Shown here: positions 22,601 to 35,099 of the stretch, in pieces
Layout: the number at the start of each line of letters is the position of its first letter
Position numbering within the stretch: the first letter of the stretch is position 1
Source: Phragmites australis
Taxonomy: Eukaryota > Streptophyta > Magnoliopsida > Poales > Poaceae
Assembly (NCBI RefSeq): GCF_958298935.1
Contig: NC_084937.1
Span: 20,097,568-20,161,567, forward strand
Direction of reading: 5' to 3'
Length of the DNA: 64,000 bases
Notes under the pieces: generated by a model
What the model saw: the letters and a program-made list of their open reading frames with translations, nothing else
What the model was told of the DNA's origin: nothing
Database searches by the model: none
Made by a program: the position numbers and the translations under genes

Positions 22601-25168
22601 CCGATGGGGAGCGCGGCCGTGGAGAAGGCCCGCCACGCCCTCTCAAAAAAAGGAAGGCCCGCCACGCGGCCGTGGTTGCGAGTGCGACCGCAGGTTGGTG
22701 CAACTAGGACGCAAAAAAAATCTAGAGCCGCGCTATCGAATTCGACTTGTCAACGGCTCAAATCAGCTTGGCTCAACTTGAAATCGAGCCGGGCTCGAGC
22801 TTTACCATAAGCTCGTGAGATTCAGATGAGTCGAACTCGAATAGCTAGTTAAGGCTCGACAGCTTGAAACTCAGTTCATTTTACTACTCACATAGCATTT
22901 TCCTCCTGTCGATTCAACTTTTCGGTCTTATCCCCAAGGCCTACCCACGTGAAAACGTGTTAATGTCAGATGTTCTTATCCTCAAACCTACATTGGTAAC
23001 CACGTCGTAACAACCAATCAAATCCCTCTCCATCAGCATACATTTGTTTTTATGTTTCTTTTGTTAATGAGCTTAGGCAAGTCGAACTCAAACCCATCAC
23101 CATGCTGGACCACCATTTTAAGCTCGCTCGAGTTCAGCTTAATCTTTTATCAAGCATGAGCTTAATTAATAGGATAGGCTAGTGTCGAGCTTAATTAACT
23201 TGTTAGACGCAACCGTGCATGGGTGCGTAGATCATGACATGGAAGACGCCGCGGTCCCGTGGCGCCGCTCTGCAAGTATGCAACCGCTGGTCAATTCACT
23301 GATCCAGGTAACACACAGGTCAGTGGTCGCCTCCATCGATCCGTCCAAGCAGCCCCGCGGTCTATCACGACCTCGAGAATAAACCGCCGTGCCGCAGCAC
23401 CGGACGTACGACGTCAGGGGTACAACACGTACCTCGCCCTGTGGGCGGCACAGCTACCTGTCGGCCTTTTGACGGCTCTTCTTTCGCGTTGTCCATCGCC
23501 CATTCACCGGCACCAAAGTGTTGGGCGCTCCACTCGCCCATTTGCAGAGATTTGCCGGACAGCCGGAGCTCATGGCGCCTCGACACTCGATCCGTCGAAT
23601 CGCATGCATGCATGATGCAGAAGCGCTTGCTTGTATTCGAGATTGCATGCAAACATTGTTGTGAAGATCTAGTGGTCGATCTTGACTAGATCTTGAGGTT
23701 GTTGTTTGCATGCATCTTTGTCTGGCGAGTGGGAGAGAAGTCGTCAATGCATTAACGGATCGTCCTAGCTAGTCAAGGGCTTAATCATTCAGGAGGTGAT
23801 TATTTGGAGCAAAATCGATCTTGTATGCACACCGGGTATTATTTGGAATCTTGGATCTGGTTGGGTTTACTTTTTTCTTTGGATCTGGTTGGGTTTACTA
23901 TGATAATTTTAATTAACTAGGTCCCGTTTGGAATATAATGCGGCAATTCTACCGGACTCCGGCAGGAATTATAGGAGAGTTCTCAAGTCTGAAACCCTAA
24001 GCTATCTACTATGTACTATGCGAATTAAATATGTATAGTTAACTTTAAATTACAACCCTTTTTAGCGGGAACGCTTGCTAGCTTTCTTCTGTTGTTGTAC
24101 TAAGTAGATGCATATATATTAGCATTTTTTCCTACATCCAATTAAAGGCTAGATATGTCCTGTTTCTAGAAATGCTGGCCTTAATTCTGCATTATTTCAT
24201 ATTAATAGAACCCTTCACCATTGGAACCTTCTTAATTATATATCGGCATTGACAGGAACCTAGCTAGCTTGTGATGCAGCTAGGCATTCATACAGGAGTA
24301 CCAGAGCGGCTTATTAGACTAATTCCCATAGATCGCATAGCTCAGCTCATGAATATAAATAATTATCTGATCTTGATTCCGAGATGCCATCGGTTAGGTC
24401 TTCTTGATCGGTGTACAGCCATGACAGAGTGTTGTACTCAGGAGAAGATAAGCTGTAGATGTAGACGATACAGGCAGATGAGCGTCGAGGCAGTCGCTGG
24501 CTATCCACAGGCGGTGGTGACGGCCTTCAAGTTGCTGCAATGCTCATAGAGATCAGAATTAGGGTTTTAGGATGTTAGATTAGGCTAGACTCGAGAGCAC
24601 ACACCATCGGCATCGAGTTGACTGACTTCCCTTTTTATTGTAGCGCGGTGCTATCTGGGACAGAAACCACAAACGGTTCCACCATCGATCATGGCGTATG
24701 GTGGGCCTCCCTATCCCTAAAGACTCGGATGAGTTTGATGATCACAACTAACATGGCTCCCCCTCCTTTCTGAATTTGTTTGCTCCCTTTTTCTCCATGT
24801 CGTTGTGCCTCTTTTCTTTTGCACCTCAAATGCCACATTTTGGAGGATGTATCTTTTCAGAACTGGTTGTGTTCCTCGTGGGCATCAGCCTTGAGTGAGA
24901 AAATAAAAGCTTAGCTTTGAGAGATCACTGAACAGTTTATGTATCTCCCTCTCTGTAGACGACAATAGATCCTTTGCAGAGACAACAAGATTGAAAGAAT
25001 TGTTGGACTCGATTTTTAGGTACAAGATGGCCGTAAGTTGCAACACAGAAACTAGGCCTTTTGCCCATCTAGTCAGGGGGCATGGACGGAAAAATTCGAT
25101 TAGTCTTTGCTCAGTGCATCAAGACTGTTTATTTATGTTAAGATTTATTCTGAAAAAATAGTTGAAAA
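22601..25168. other. Intergenic, no gene recognised
   Basis: 22730-23200 holds many dispersed gctcga / cgagc / agctcg words on both strands, reminiscent of degenerate transposon ends, but no boundaries are clear. A repeated ggatctggttgggtttact occurs twice near 23853-23900. No frame in 23200-25168 shows a family signature. Confidence 0.4.
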
Positions 25169-25189
25169 AAACACTACTACAGATATCTT

Positions 25190-25320
25190 CATCAGTGTCA
25201 GTTCAAATCGCTATCAGTAGCGGGTATTAAACCGACACTGATTACTCGGCACTGATATAACTGACACTAAAAATCACTATCAGTGCCGGTTGGTATTACC
25301 AACCGATACTGATAGGTATT
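25190..25320 (-). repeat. Left subterminal repeat array of the CACTA element
   Basis: Direct and inverted copies of a 14-16 bp motif (ggtattaaaccgacactgat, cactatcagtgccggttgg, accaaccgatactgatag) follow the left end. In En/Spm such arrays bind the element-encoded TnpA protein. Confidence 0.7.
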
Positions 25321-25849
25321 TCCTGCGCTTTTCAAAATGTGGCGGTTGTCGCTAATATAATGATATTTTCAAATTTTGGCCATTGCCGATAATAGTATAC
25401 GGTATATTTATAGACACGTACATATAAATTTAATTTGCGAGATGTCAAGTTTTATCGCAGCATATATACACAAGCACATATAAATTTCATTTTTAAAACA
25501 TCAAGTCTCGTCACAATATATATACAATGCATACATATGAGATTTCATTACAACAATGAAAAAGAGGTTAAGGTTTTTTTTGCTAATCGAAGGTTCTGAA
25601 CTCTTCTTTTTCTTATTGGATAAAGGTAACGAGAGAGAGGAGTCAAATCCATGAAACTCGGCGGTTGGACTGATGACTTGGTCGTGATGAACCCGACAAG
25701 TTGTTCTTAAAGTGCGTTAATTTCAATGGTCATGAGTCGATCTCTGGATAGCACGAGGAGCTGCAATTTTAATAATTGAAGAAATTAATCCTCATGAACA
25801 CGTGTCGTACCAGAAAATTAGTCATCAAAATGTATGTCACATACCTCAG

Positions 25850-28800
25850 CATCGACCACCTGGTATGACGCGTCTCCATTGAATTTGTGCATGAATTACA
25901 TTACATAAAAACAACATAAATTATTACCCAGGCCCTACTTCCTACAAGGAAAGTCATATCGGACAATCCATTCTTTCGCGAATGGTCGGTGTCTAACACT
26001 CTTCTTGATGTATCGTAGGTACACTCTGCATATGTGTGATTATTACCGTAAGTCAATTTAGATTCAATCAAATCAAATATTACCAGAGCAATAACGAAAT
26101 TGTCAGGTTTTACCTTTGTAGCAAGTCAATGACGGGTTGGTAGGTTTCTTTTGGATTATTTTGTGAGTCGAAGATAACGATCTTGCTAATGTCTGGCTGG
26201 ATGACAATGAGGATCCAGTGATAACTACATGTAGTTCATCATATATTAGTTGGTCCTAATTTCTAAAGATGTATTGCTCAAAAAGAGTAGAACATTCATG
26301 GAGGGAAACATGTACCCAAAGTGGTGGGGAAAAAGTATATATTTCTTCAATTTTAGCTACAGAATACACTTCAATGCACGGTCCTCGGTTCCTTTTGGAT
26401 CAGATTGCATCATTGTCGGGTTTACATGATGTGGGTCGATGAATCCCACATGGTTGATGCCCTCCGTCCTGCATCTTTGTACCTTCATTCTACATAAGGA
26501 ATAAATTAAGACATTAAATCCAATGGTACATGAATGTATACTGTAAATTATATGTATACAACACTTACAGCATCCAACAACTCAAGATAGACATGTTGAG
26601 GGCATCTTGCTGGTACAGTCGATACATTTCCTCACATAATATATAAATAGAGATGTCCCTGTCGAGGAAATCTCGATCCTTGTATCTGGCCACAAACATT
26701 TCTCTACCATCTCGCGACTCCTTCATGGACCACGCATGGAATTTTTGAAGTTGATATGTCAGTTTGTCCCACACATTTGGCGTGACCAAGAGTTCACCCG
26801 GCTTAAATTGCCATCTCTCGACTGCTTTTGGTGTCAGGGACTTGTCTAGTATTTTTTTTTTTTTTTGCTTTTGATGCGTGTGTAGTATGATTTAATCTTA
26901 TGCTCAACAGGTTTGCAAATCTTCAAGAAAAACTTTTGCATTTCTGCACGGATTGTTATTTTCTTCTCAGGCTCTGGCTTTTGAAAGAATTTCTTGATAT
27001 TGGTGTCCACTATCGCTCTGGTTTCCTCTGGTGTTTGTTCATAAGGCAACTTCTCAGGTGTTGCCACCTTCTTAGGTGCCCTTTGCTTCTGGGATGAAGC
27101 TGACTTCTGAGATGAACTCAAATTCTTAGATTGTGCAGCTGTTATCAACTTCGGAGGAGCAGAGTTGGCTCTCTTGGTGGTGGTGGTGCTTACTTCGGAG
27201 GAGAAGGAGTTGGCTCTCTTGGTGGCATTGGTGCTGACTTCTTAGGAGGAAGAGTTAGCTCCCTTGGTGGTGACTTGCGTAAGGGAGGAGTTGGTTCTCT
27301 TCTGGGTGACGGTGGCGGTGGTGGCAACCATGAAGGAGTTAGCTCTCTTCTTTGTGATGGTGGCGGTGGCGGCGACCGTGGAGGAGTCGAAGAAATTTTG
27401 TGTGGTGGGTCCGACTCCACATCAGATGACTCATCTGTCTCATCTTCAAACACTATGTAGCGCTTGGGCCACAGAACGAAGCTACCCACATTTGATCCGA
27501 GCCTCTTGGAACCCGTCTCTCTGGGGTAATCCATGTTAATCTTACGGTATGGCCTTCGCACGGAGTCCACATAGACCTTGGCCTATCCTCGCGGTATCGG
27601 AAGATTGTTGAAGAGAGCTACTTCCACGCATTGGTTGACCTACCCTATAGCCATTGTGGTGGTAATATTCAAGGTGGGCACGACAAGCTTGCACACTTTG
27701 CTTTCTGTGATGTTGTCCATAGGGTAATCGGCCTATTCTTCTTATGCAAACCCCGTGGACGCACAACTGCTCCGATGACTACTAGGGCTCAAAAAAATTT
27801 CTTCGTATTGTTGTTGTCTGTTTCCTTGTTGAAGTGCTTCTTTGATTTTGGTGTCTGTCATCTGACGCTCTTATATAAGTTCTTGTTGTACTACAGTCAG
27901 TAGCTCTTTCAGTTCTTCTCTCCTCTTCCGACTCATGTAACTTTCGGTGACTTTTGGGAATCCCTCTTTCCAAGGCATCACACCCTTACCTCTGGTGCGA
28001 CCTGGGTGCTCCTTGGTTCCCAGTGCCAAGGTTAGCTAGTTTTTCTCCCCATCTGTCCTGAAAGAGCCTTGGGAAGACTGGACGTGGGTATATGCAATTC
28101 TTTGCGTCACTTCCTGTTCTCTATCGCTTTTGAAGATTAGGCTACCATCTGCCAACAAAATCACCCCTCTCGCGTACATATAGTGCTTCGCTCGTGCAAT
28201 CCAGTCGGTCGTCTGAGGTGTGGCACCACTGCAGGTTACTTGTTCTTCCATATCTTCCCACTCGTCGTATTTTCTCATATACCCATGCAAGCCAGTTATG
28301 TGGGGGTACACGTTCTTGTGTGAGTTGGCCTTGTTTACCTCACTTACTCGTTGTGCTTCCTCTGACCGCCTGTACTCTACGAAATAGTTCCAAATGGTCC
28401 CACCGCCGGATAATCATCCCATTTCAGTGTCTGGCCCACTAAGTAATAATTTCTCCACAGCTTACCATTGAAATTCTTGAACGTGATGGCCATTATTGAT
28501 AGGGCACGACGCTTTTGTTGTGGTCATGTTGCATCCTTCAGGGTATTCAAACTTTGCCACCAACTTATCCCACATAAGATCCTTGATGTTACCGGGAACC
28601 ACCCACATGTCATCTTGTATGCCTCTCCAACTTCTATATGTGATCGCAATATGGTCTCTCACTAGACATCCGATTGCTATTTTGAACGGTCCCAGAACAA
28701 CTTTAGGTCTCGTGGGCTCCTTGACTGAATTGACCTCCGTGATGATGAAACATCCCTCGGGCATCCTGCTGGAACCTCGTCCATTCCTCTCTTCTCCTGT

Positions 28801-28962
28801 CATCTCGTCACCCTCCGAAGCATCAGCATCAGGATCGATTTGACCCTTCAGAGCATCATCTTCGACCCTGCCCAGCGTAGCCTCAATGGCTGTCTCTAAC
28901 TCAAACTGATCCATGTTCAGGTACGCACTCGGGCTACCACCTCCCATCTGGTCCAGCTCCAT
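25850..28962 (-). pseudogene. CACTA second gene: Transposase_24-like region fused to Ulp1-like protease
   Basis: The start MELDQMGGGSPSAYL (28962) leads into an acidic region, then PKVVLGPFKIAIGCLVRD and NIKDLMWDKLVAKFEYPEG, a Ptta/En/Spm (Transposase_24) type segment. It continues with KNFNGKLWRNYY and HITGLHGYMRKYDEWEDMEEQ to about 28240. A proline-rich linker follows (27190-27430, PPPPPS repeats), then a basic segment (26850-27150). The C-terminal part reads PNVWDKLTYQLQKFHAWSMKE and YQQDALNMSILSCWML, then YHWILIVIQPDISKIVIFDSQ (about 26220-26160, with the His-Trp and Asp of a C48 protease) and KEWIVRYDFPC (about 25970). The expected GxxVCxFM around the catalytic Cys appears as CCFYVM plus a stop (about 25905). 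The gene is therefore inactive. Ulp1-like domains are known in plant CACTA elements. Confidence 0.75.
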
Positions 28963-28982
28963 GTTTGCAAGCTCATCTTGTA

Positions 28983-30350
28983 CCTAGGCTGGAGCCGGAT
29001 TTGAGGAGGGGCCTTGTATCGGAGGGGGGACAGGATGGGGCCATGCACGGCAGTTGGATTTTGTACGTGTCATTCCTACATAAAAATTTTAGACACAAAA
29101 AGCGCTTGATTTAGAGTTAAAATTAATGAGAAATGTAATCAAATTATGGTTAAGAAGGTACAAACATGCACTTGATTTTGATTTCAATAGCTAATTGCTC
29201 TTGCCAGATCTTTGTTTTGCTACAAGCTATAAATATAATATCTTGCGCCCTTGCATTCTGACATTATGTGTAAACCATCTCTACCAGTTTTTGTTACATG
29301 GTACATACATTAGTCTTATTAGTTCAAGTGTTTTGCCTATAGTCAAGAGCATTCTACTATTTTATAGTAGACAATAGAGTAGAGAATGAATTCACTGTTG
29401 TATTTCATTTATCAATGTTACATATATACAATGTGAAGACGTAGAAGTTATGATTAGAAAAATGTGTCTTTTTCCAATGGACAAAGTAACTAGTAATTGT
29501 ACTTATGAATTGCCCATAATTGAAACGTAACATGGAGTATTGTAAATTTGTCATTGTTTCGATAAATCCGAGTTTATGGGGGGTTTCCTAACTTTTAGGG
29601 GTTGCTGATATTTCCTTGATTCACTTGCCACTCTATGACCACTGAAAAAATTGCAACCCTTGAAATCCAATGATTTTCTAAAAACGTTTGAATGTTTGAT
29701 TCTTATTGGCTAAGCTATAGTACTCATTTAAATTTATGTACTAATTTAAAATACAAAACCAATCCTTTTAGGGAAAAGCACGGCACCTATTTTTTCTGAG
29801 GAAATGCAAAACCTGACAGCTAGGTACTTTTCTTTGAGGATACACTCATTTTTTGGGGGCCAATAGAAATTAGACATGTAATGATTTGTGTTGTTTTCAT
29901 CTTATAGAAAAAAATTGACTGCAATTTTTATGGATTACAATCAGTTTTTTACCCAAACACTAAACAAAAAATTGACTATGATTTTTCGTATTGCATTTAG
30001 TTTTCTTAATAGAGAACAAACACAAAAGATCGATTGAATTTCATTGGTATTGCATTCAATTTTTTTCAATCTTTGGTATTGCAGCAACAGTTACGGACGT
30101 GGATGTACAAAGATCGGACATGAGCGTGGATTTACAAGCAACAGTTACAAAAACAAAAGCTCGTTACCAGCAAGAATGTAGTAGTAGCAAGCGTTGATGC
30201 AACTAGTAGCAAAATAGTAGATGGATTAGCCGGACATCCTTGAGACCCTAAACATCACACAGAGGAGGCGGCACCCTAAACATCACAAATGGACTCGACG
30301 GCACCCTAAACATCACAAATTTGTTTCATGCAGCGGTTACAAATCACAAA
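28983..30350. other. Non-coding interior of the CACTA element
   Basis: AT-rich, no protein signature. It lies between the second-gene start and the internal repeat/TATA module and probably represents its leader or intron. Confidence 0.4.
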
Positions 30351-30379
30351 TGTGCCCTGAAATAGACAAAATCACACCT

Positions 30380-30520
30380 ACGAGGATGAGGCGGCGGCCG
30401 AGGATGATGCGGCGGTCGATCGGGGAGGAGGCGACGCTCGGGGAGGGGGCAGTGCTCGGGGAGGAGGCTGCACAGCTGCGCGTCGGGGAGGAGGCCACGG
30501 TGTCAGGAGAAGAGCACAGA
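30380..30520 (-). other. GC-rich leader next to the internal promoter-like module
   Basis: ggcggc/gaggag-rich stretch that is presumably transcribed in minus orientation downstream of the TATA-like box at about 30577. The right end of the element has an equivalent GC-rich stretch at 34855-34890. Confidence 0.4.
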
Positions 30521-30569
30521 GATGGTGGCTAAGTGTTTGCTGAATGGAGCGAGCGAGGGCAGCGGCCAA

Positions 30570-30715
30570 GTGTTGGCTATATAGGCAAGATATCAGTACC
30601 GGTTCATAGTAATAACCGGGACTGATACATGTATCAGTGCCGGTTATAGATACTAACCGGCACTAATATGTGGAGCATCAGTATCGGTGGCTACTTAGAA
30701 CCGGTACTGATAATT
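30570..30715 (-). promoter_or_regulatory. Internal copy of CACTA subterminal repeats with TATA-like box
   Basis: Between the two CACTA genes lies an array of the same motif found at the element ends: atcagtaccggttca, aaccgggactgatac, atcagtgccggtta, aaccggcacta, atcagtatcggtgg, aaccggtactgat. Read on the minus strand, the array is followed by a TATA-like gcctatatagcc (about 30573-30584) and the GC-rich stretch at 30380-30520. The right end of the element has the same order: array, tatataaag-like, GC-rich. This looks like a duplicated promoter/binding-site module driving the second gene. A remnant end of another CACTA is the alternative. Confidence 0.55.
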
Positions 30716-30783
30716 ATTGTTTCTCTGGAAATATTCTTCTATTGTTAAATTCGGTTGAAAACTTGAAAATTCATAGAAAATTA

Positions 30784-33700
30784 TTATAGTTGAGAAAAAT
30801 ATGGAACCAAATTTGTTGAGTTTGTATTATTGTCGCCTACATGATTAATATAGTTGCATGTATGAAATGTGCAATAAATTATTTTTATTTCATTAATAAG
30901 TCTATAATTTGTTAATTCCGTAATGAAATTGTGAATCATGTGACGCTCCTCCTTATTAGCTGGGTCCGAATCCTTTACATAGAAGACTTGTGCAACATCC
31001 TTGATAATCACGAATGGTTATTCCCTGTATCCGACGAGTTTGAGGTCCACGGTAGTCATACCGTAATTGTCAACCTTAACTCCCCCTGGGAGTCTGCCCC
31101 ATTGGCACCGAAACAGAGGGACAATCAACTCGCCATATTCAAGCTCCCAAATCTCCTCTATGAATCCATAGTAGGTCTTCCTGTTGCCAGCGCGGTCATA
31201 GGCATCAATACGGATACCACTATTTTGATTAATGCTCTTGTTATATTGTGCTCTCATATAAAATGTACAACCATTGATCTCATATGCTCGGAATGGGTGA
31301 ATCGTATTTTACAGTTCATTAGCTAGCAGTTCCAACAGAGCATCGTCGGTATCCTTACCCATCATGTGTTGATATAACCAATTACCAAAATTTTCTATGT
31401 GCTCTCTTGCGACCCAATCATCTGACTTCATTGGATTTGTGGAGCGTAGAATGCTCACGTGCATATTAACATATGGGTCACTATAAATGACTGTTGCAGA
31501 ACTGCAAAGTGTGCTTGAGTGAATGAAACACGATCTTTGATATGTATCGTCCCTTTCCCCTTTAGCCTCCTCTCATAGCGAGATATAAGCATACCAATCG
31601 CGTTTAGTTTTATGTAGTCAATGCAAAACTCAATGACCTCCTCCGTACTCCACCCTTAGGCAATGCAACCTTCCGGACGACCTCGGTTACGAGCATATTT
31701 CTTCAGAACCCCATGAACCTTTCGAAAGGATACATTTGATGCAAACGGGGCCAAGGCTCTTTATCTCACCCACAATGTGAACAATTAGATGGGGTATTAT
31801 ATCAAAAGAAAATCGGAGGGAAAATAGTCTCAAACTGACATATAGTATGGACCATGTCTTCTTGCAGCTTTACCAGTCTGTTCAGATCAATGGCCTTCTG
31901 TGAAATTATGTTGAAGAACAAACATAGCTTTATGATTGGGTCTCGGACCTTATCCGGCAGAATACCTCTAATTGCAATTGAAAGCATCTGCGTCATCATC
32001 ACGTGACAATCATGAGACTTCATGCCAACTAACTTCTTATCTTTCATGTTTACTAAGCTCCTGATATTGGAGGAGGAACCAGTCGGAACTTTGACATCAC
32101 GCAAGCAACCACACAGGCAGATCTTCTCTTCCTTGCTCATAGTGTAGCAAGTTGTGGAAAGTTTTTTTTTTGTCGTTGTCTAATTATATGTAATGTAGGT
32201 CCTTTCTGAGTTTCATTTCTTCCAGATCCAGCCGTGCATTTAGTGTATCTTTTGTCTTACTGGATATGTCTAATAAGGTACCAATCAAGCTATCAAACAT
32301 ATTCTTCTCCACGTGCATGATGTCGATTGCGTGTCGGACCATAAGATACTTCTAATAAGGTAGCAACCAAAATATTGATATCCTTTTCTACATAGGAGCA
32401 TATTGCCCAGTCCAGGATTTTTTACTGCTTGGCCCCTTTCCAAGTACAACTCTAAATGTCTTTACCATTTTAAATACCTATTCTCCAATGCAAATCTTCA
32501 GAGCTTGATGATGCTCCACTGTCTCATCAAAAGCTCTTTTATTCTTACTGTATGGATGATCTAGATGAAGGAACCTATGGTGACCCATGAAGATCATTTT
32601 CCGACTGTTCGTCAACCACCGCCCCCCCCCCCCCCCCCCCACTCGTTTCCTCCAAGCACTGAACACATCCATGGTACCCGTTTACAGTCTGCCCTGATAG
32701 GTTACAAAGAGTCACGAGTTGCCTGGTTGATTCAGCCCACTAATCAGCAAAGGCATCATAAGGTACTTCCGCTTCATGCACATCTAAGGTGGAAGGTTGT
32801 AGATATGGAGAGTCACGGGCCAAGTGCGATGAGTACTTCTCTTGTTGCCGAAAGGATTCATCCCATCCGTACTCAATCCGAACCTTATATTCTTCACTTC
32901 ATCTCTGAATTCCTTGTATTTTGAATTGAATCTCCTCCATTACATGCCATCAGCAGGGTGTCTAAGCAATCCATCTTTCTTGCGTTGTTCGACGTGCCAT
33001 CGCATCAACTCAGCATTCGATCTGTTAGTAAACAATCGTTTTAAATGAGGGATTATAGGAAAATACTAAACCACCTTAACGGGGGGTCTTTTCTTCTTTC
33101 TCTTCACCCCCACACCATCGCTCTCGATATCATCAACATTGCGCTTGTACCATGGTGCATTGCAAACGCGACATGCTTCCAAGTCTGCATCCTCGCAGCA
33201 AAACAACATGGAGTCATTTTCACATGCATGTATTTTCTCTACTTCTAATCTCAATGGGCAAACAACCTTCTTGGCATGGTACGTATTTTCAGGCAACACG
33301 TTCCTCCTTAGAAGCAATTTCCTCAAGAATTATATCAATTCATTGAAGCCCTTATCGGACCAACCATTGCTAGCCTTCATTTGCATCAGTGTCAGCACCA
33401 CATGCGACTTGCCATGCCCATCTTTACAATTCAGGTAGAATGGTGTTTTAGAGTCCTCTACTATGTGCTGTAACTTTTGATGTTGTCTTTCACTAGTGAA
33501 GTCCCCCTCCGCATCGCGCAACATTTGCTCTAAGCCATCTTCATTGTTGCCAACAAAAGTATCCCCTCCATCGTTCTTGACAAAAGTATCTTTCAATGCC
33601 GACATATCGAAATCTTCGTTAGCTATCATATCATTGCTTATGTCTTCTTCGACTGTTGGTTGCCCTTCATGCATAACATCTTCAAGTTCACCGTGCTTAG

Positions 33701-33950
33701 TCCAACATGTATAGCCAGCCTTAAAACCCCTGCGAATCAAGTGTGCACAGATCTGCTCTATGTTTAAAAAACTGTTTCTCGTTCTTGCAGTCGACATACG
33801 GATAACATATATAGTGATCAGCACGCTTCTTTTTTTGGCTTCTTGTACACTGCGACAGCCCTCAGAAAATCCTCAACACCAACAAAGAATTCTGGCCCTC
33901 GATTCTTGTACATCCATAACTGATCTATCTGTAAATCATTATAATTAAAC
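30784..33950 (-). pseudogene. CACTA transposase (TnpD-like, Transposase_21/DUF4216), decayed
   Basis: Minus-strand pieces appear in family order. The N-terminal transposase-associated domain reads LWMYKNRGPEFFVGVEDFLRA, DCKNEKQF and IEQICAHLIRRGFKAGYTCW (33915-33690). Next are KDGHGKSHVVLTLM and NGWSDKGFNELI, then LRLEVEKIHACENDSMLF and CRVCNAPWYK (33270-33130). The core DDE-type part, FRDEVKNIRFGLSTDGMNPFGN (about 32900) and VTLHIYNLPP, is followed by a region with a long poly-G insertion. Then MGHHRFLHLDHPYSKNKRAF, VRHAIDIMHVEKNMFDSLIG (about 32300) and HDCHVMMTQML, ending in a DUF4216-like VDLKLVGYRE and KDVAQVFYVKDSD (31040-30950). Many stops and shifts are present. Intact, it would catalyse excision and insertion at CACTA ends. 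Confidence 0.85.
32623..32641. repeat. Poly(C)/(G) tract within the transposase relic
   Basis: A run of nearly 20 C on the plus strand (polyglycine in the minus frame, VGGGGGGR) lies where the transposase should be coding. It is a slippage expansion or a base-calling artefact in dead coding sequence. Confidence 0.85.
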
Positions 33951-34889
33951 ACATTCAACTTATAATCATTAAACATTTCAAAATCTAGAATAAATTTATT
34001 GAATTACCTCGCATCTTGATTTGTCCCTATTTGAGGGTCCATCTCCTTCCGGTACTTGGGCCGGGTCGGGGGACCCGCCTTCCAAAGGTTGTCGTGCCCA
34101 ATTTGCGACCCGTGGGTGAACGTGCCATCCCTATAACATAGTATTCTATCAATTGTATTAAATTGACAACGTTGATTAATGAATAGAAAAAATCCACTAG
34201 ATTATTATTTAAATTCAAGACTTTACAAATATACGCAAACTATATACTAGAAAATTGGAGCTAGATCTTGGGGCATTTGCAAATACCTCCCTGATTTTTT
34301 ATTCTTTGCAAGGATGCCACTCAAATGACAGTTCTAGTAGTATTTTTGTAATTTTTTAATGGTAATAATAGTTGAAGTAGTGGTTAATTTACAATTGTTC
34401 ATAGATTTTAATGTACGCACCCACATTTATTTACATATAACTATTAATCTACTCTTAAATCATCTACAATGACAAAATATTAATATTTCTCTAATTTATA
34501 TTATATTAGAGCTCTTGCTCATTCCAAAATTCAACACCAAGGAACAAACACCTAAATTCAAATATTGAGCAATATAACAACTAAATCCAACTAAGAATCA
34601 AATATAAATCATCTCTATATATCTAACAATGACAAAGTTACAAACTTTTTCTAAATTAAATCTCAATTGCATCTCTAAATCTATAATCATAGAACAAACA
34701 CCAACCATCAACCCTATAGCAATATACCAAGTAAATCTATTTAAAAAGATATAAATTATCTTATTAACCTTAGAGAATTTGACTCCTCCAAATATTGAAT
34801 CCTCTAACCGTAGAGATGGTAGAGATGGTAAAAATGGCAATCGACACTGTTCTGGTGGGCTTGCGGCGGCTCTGATCGTGCTTGGGGGA

Positions 34890-35080
34890 GAAAGTGAGGC
34901 TTTATATTGTAGCGACCTATCAGTGTCGGTTGATATATGAAACTGGCACTGATAATTTCTATCAATACCAGTTCTTAATTCCTCAGTTGTTGGTCGTGTG
35001 TGGGAGTTTAAGAGCCGACACTGATATGTTAATAGTATTGGTTACCGTTGAACTGATACTGATAGACTGGCATGTATGTG
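34890..35080 (-). repeat. Right subterminal repeat array and promoter side of the CACTA element
   Basis: Copies of tatcagtgtcggttg, aactggcactgataa, aagagccgacactgat, aactgatactgata. It is adjacent to a TATA-like ctttatatt (about 34901) and the short GC-rich stretch that precedes the transposase gene on the minus strand. Confidence 0.65.
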
Positions 35081-35099
35081 ATGTTTTGTAGTAGTAAAA

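Larger units (their letters stand above)
25172..35096 (-). mobile_element. CACTA (En/Spm-type) DNA transposon, ~9.9 kb, decayed
   Basis: The left end reads CACTACTACAGATATC and the right end, inverted, TACTACTACAAAACATC, so the last base of the canonical CACTA terminus is changed. A 3-bp AAA lies outside each end (25169-25171, 35097-35099), as expected for CACTA insertions. Both ends carry arrays of short subterminal repeats around atcagtgccggtt / aaccggcactgat (25195-25310; 34915-35070). The interior encodes, on the minus strand, a TnpD-like transposase (30784-33950) and a second gene with Transposase_24-like and Ulp1-like regions (25850-28962). All coding parts contain stops or shifts. Confidence 0.9.

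Noticed and set aside
27131..27460. Glycine-rich plus-strand frame
   Set aside because: Antisense of the proline-rich linker of the CACTA second gene.
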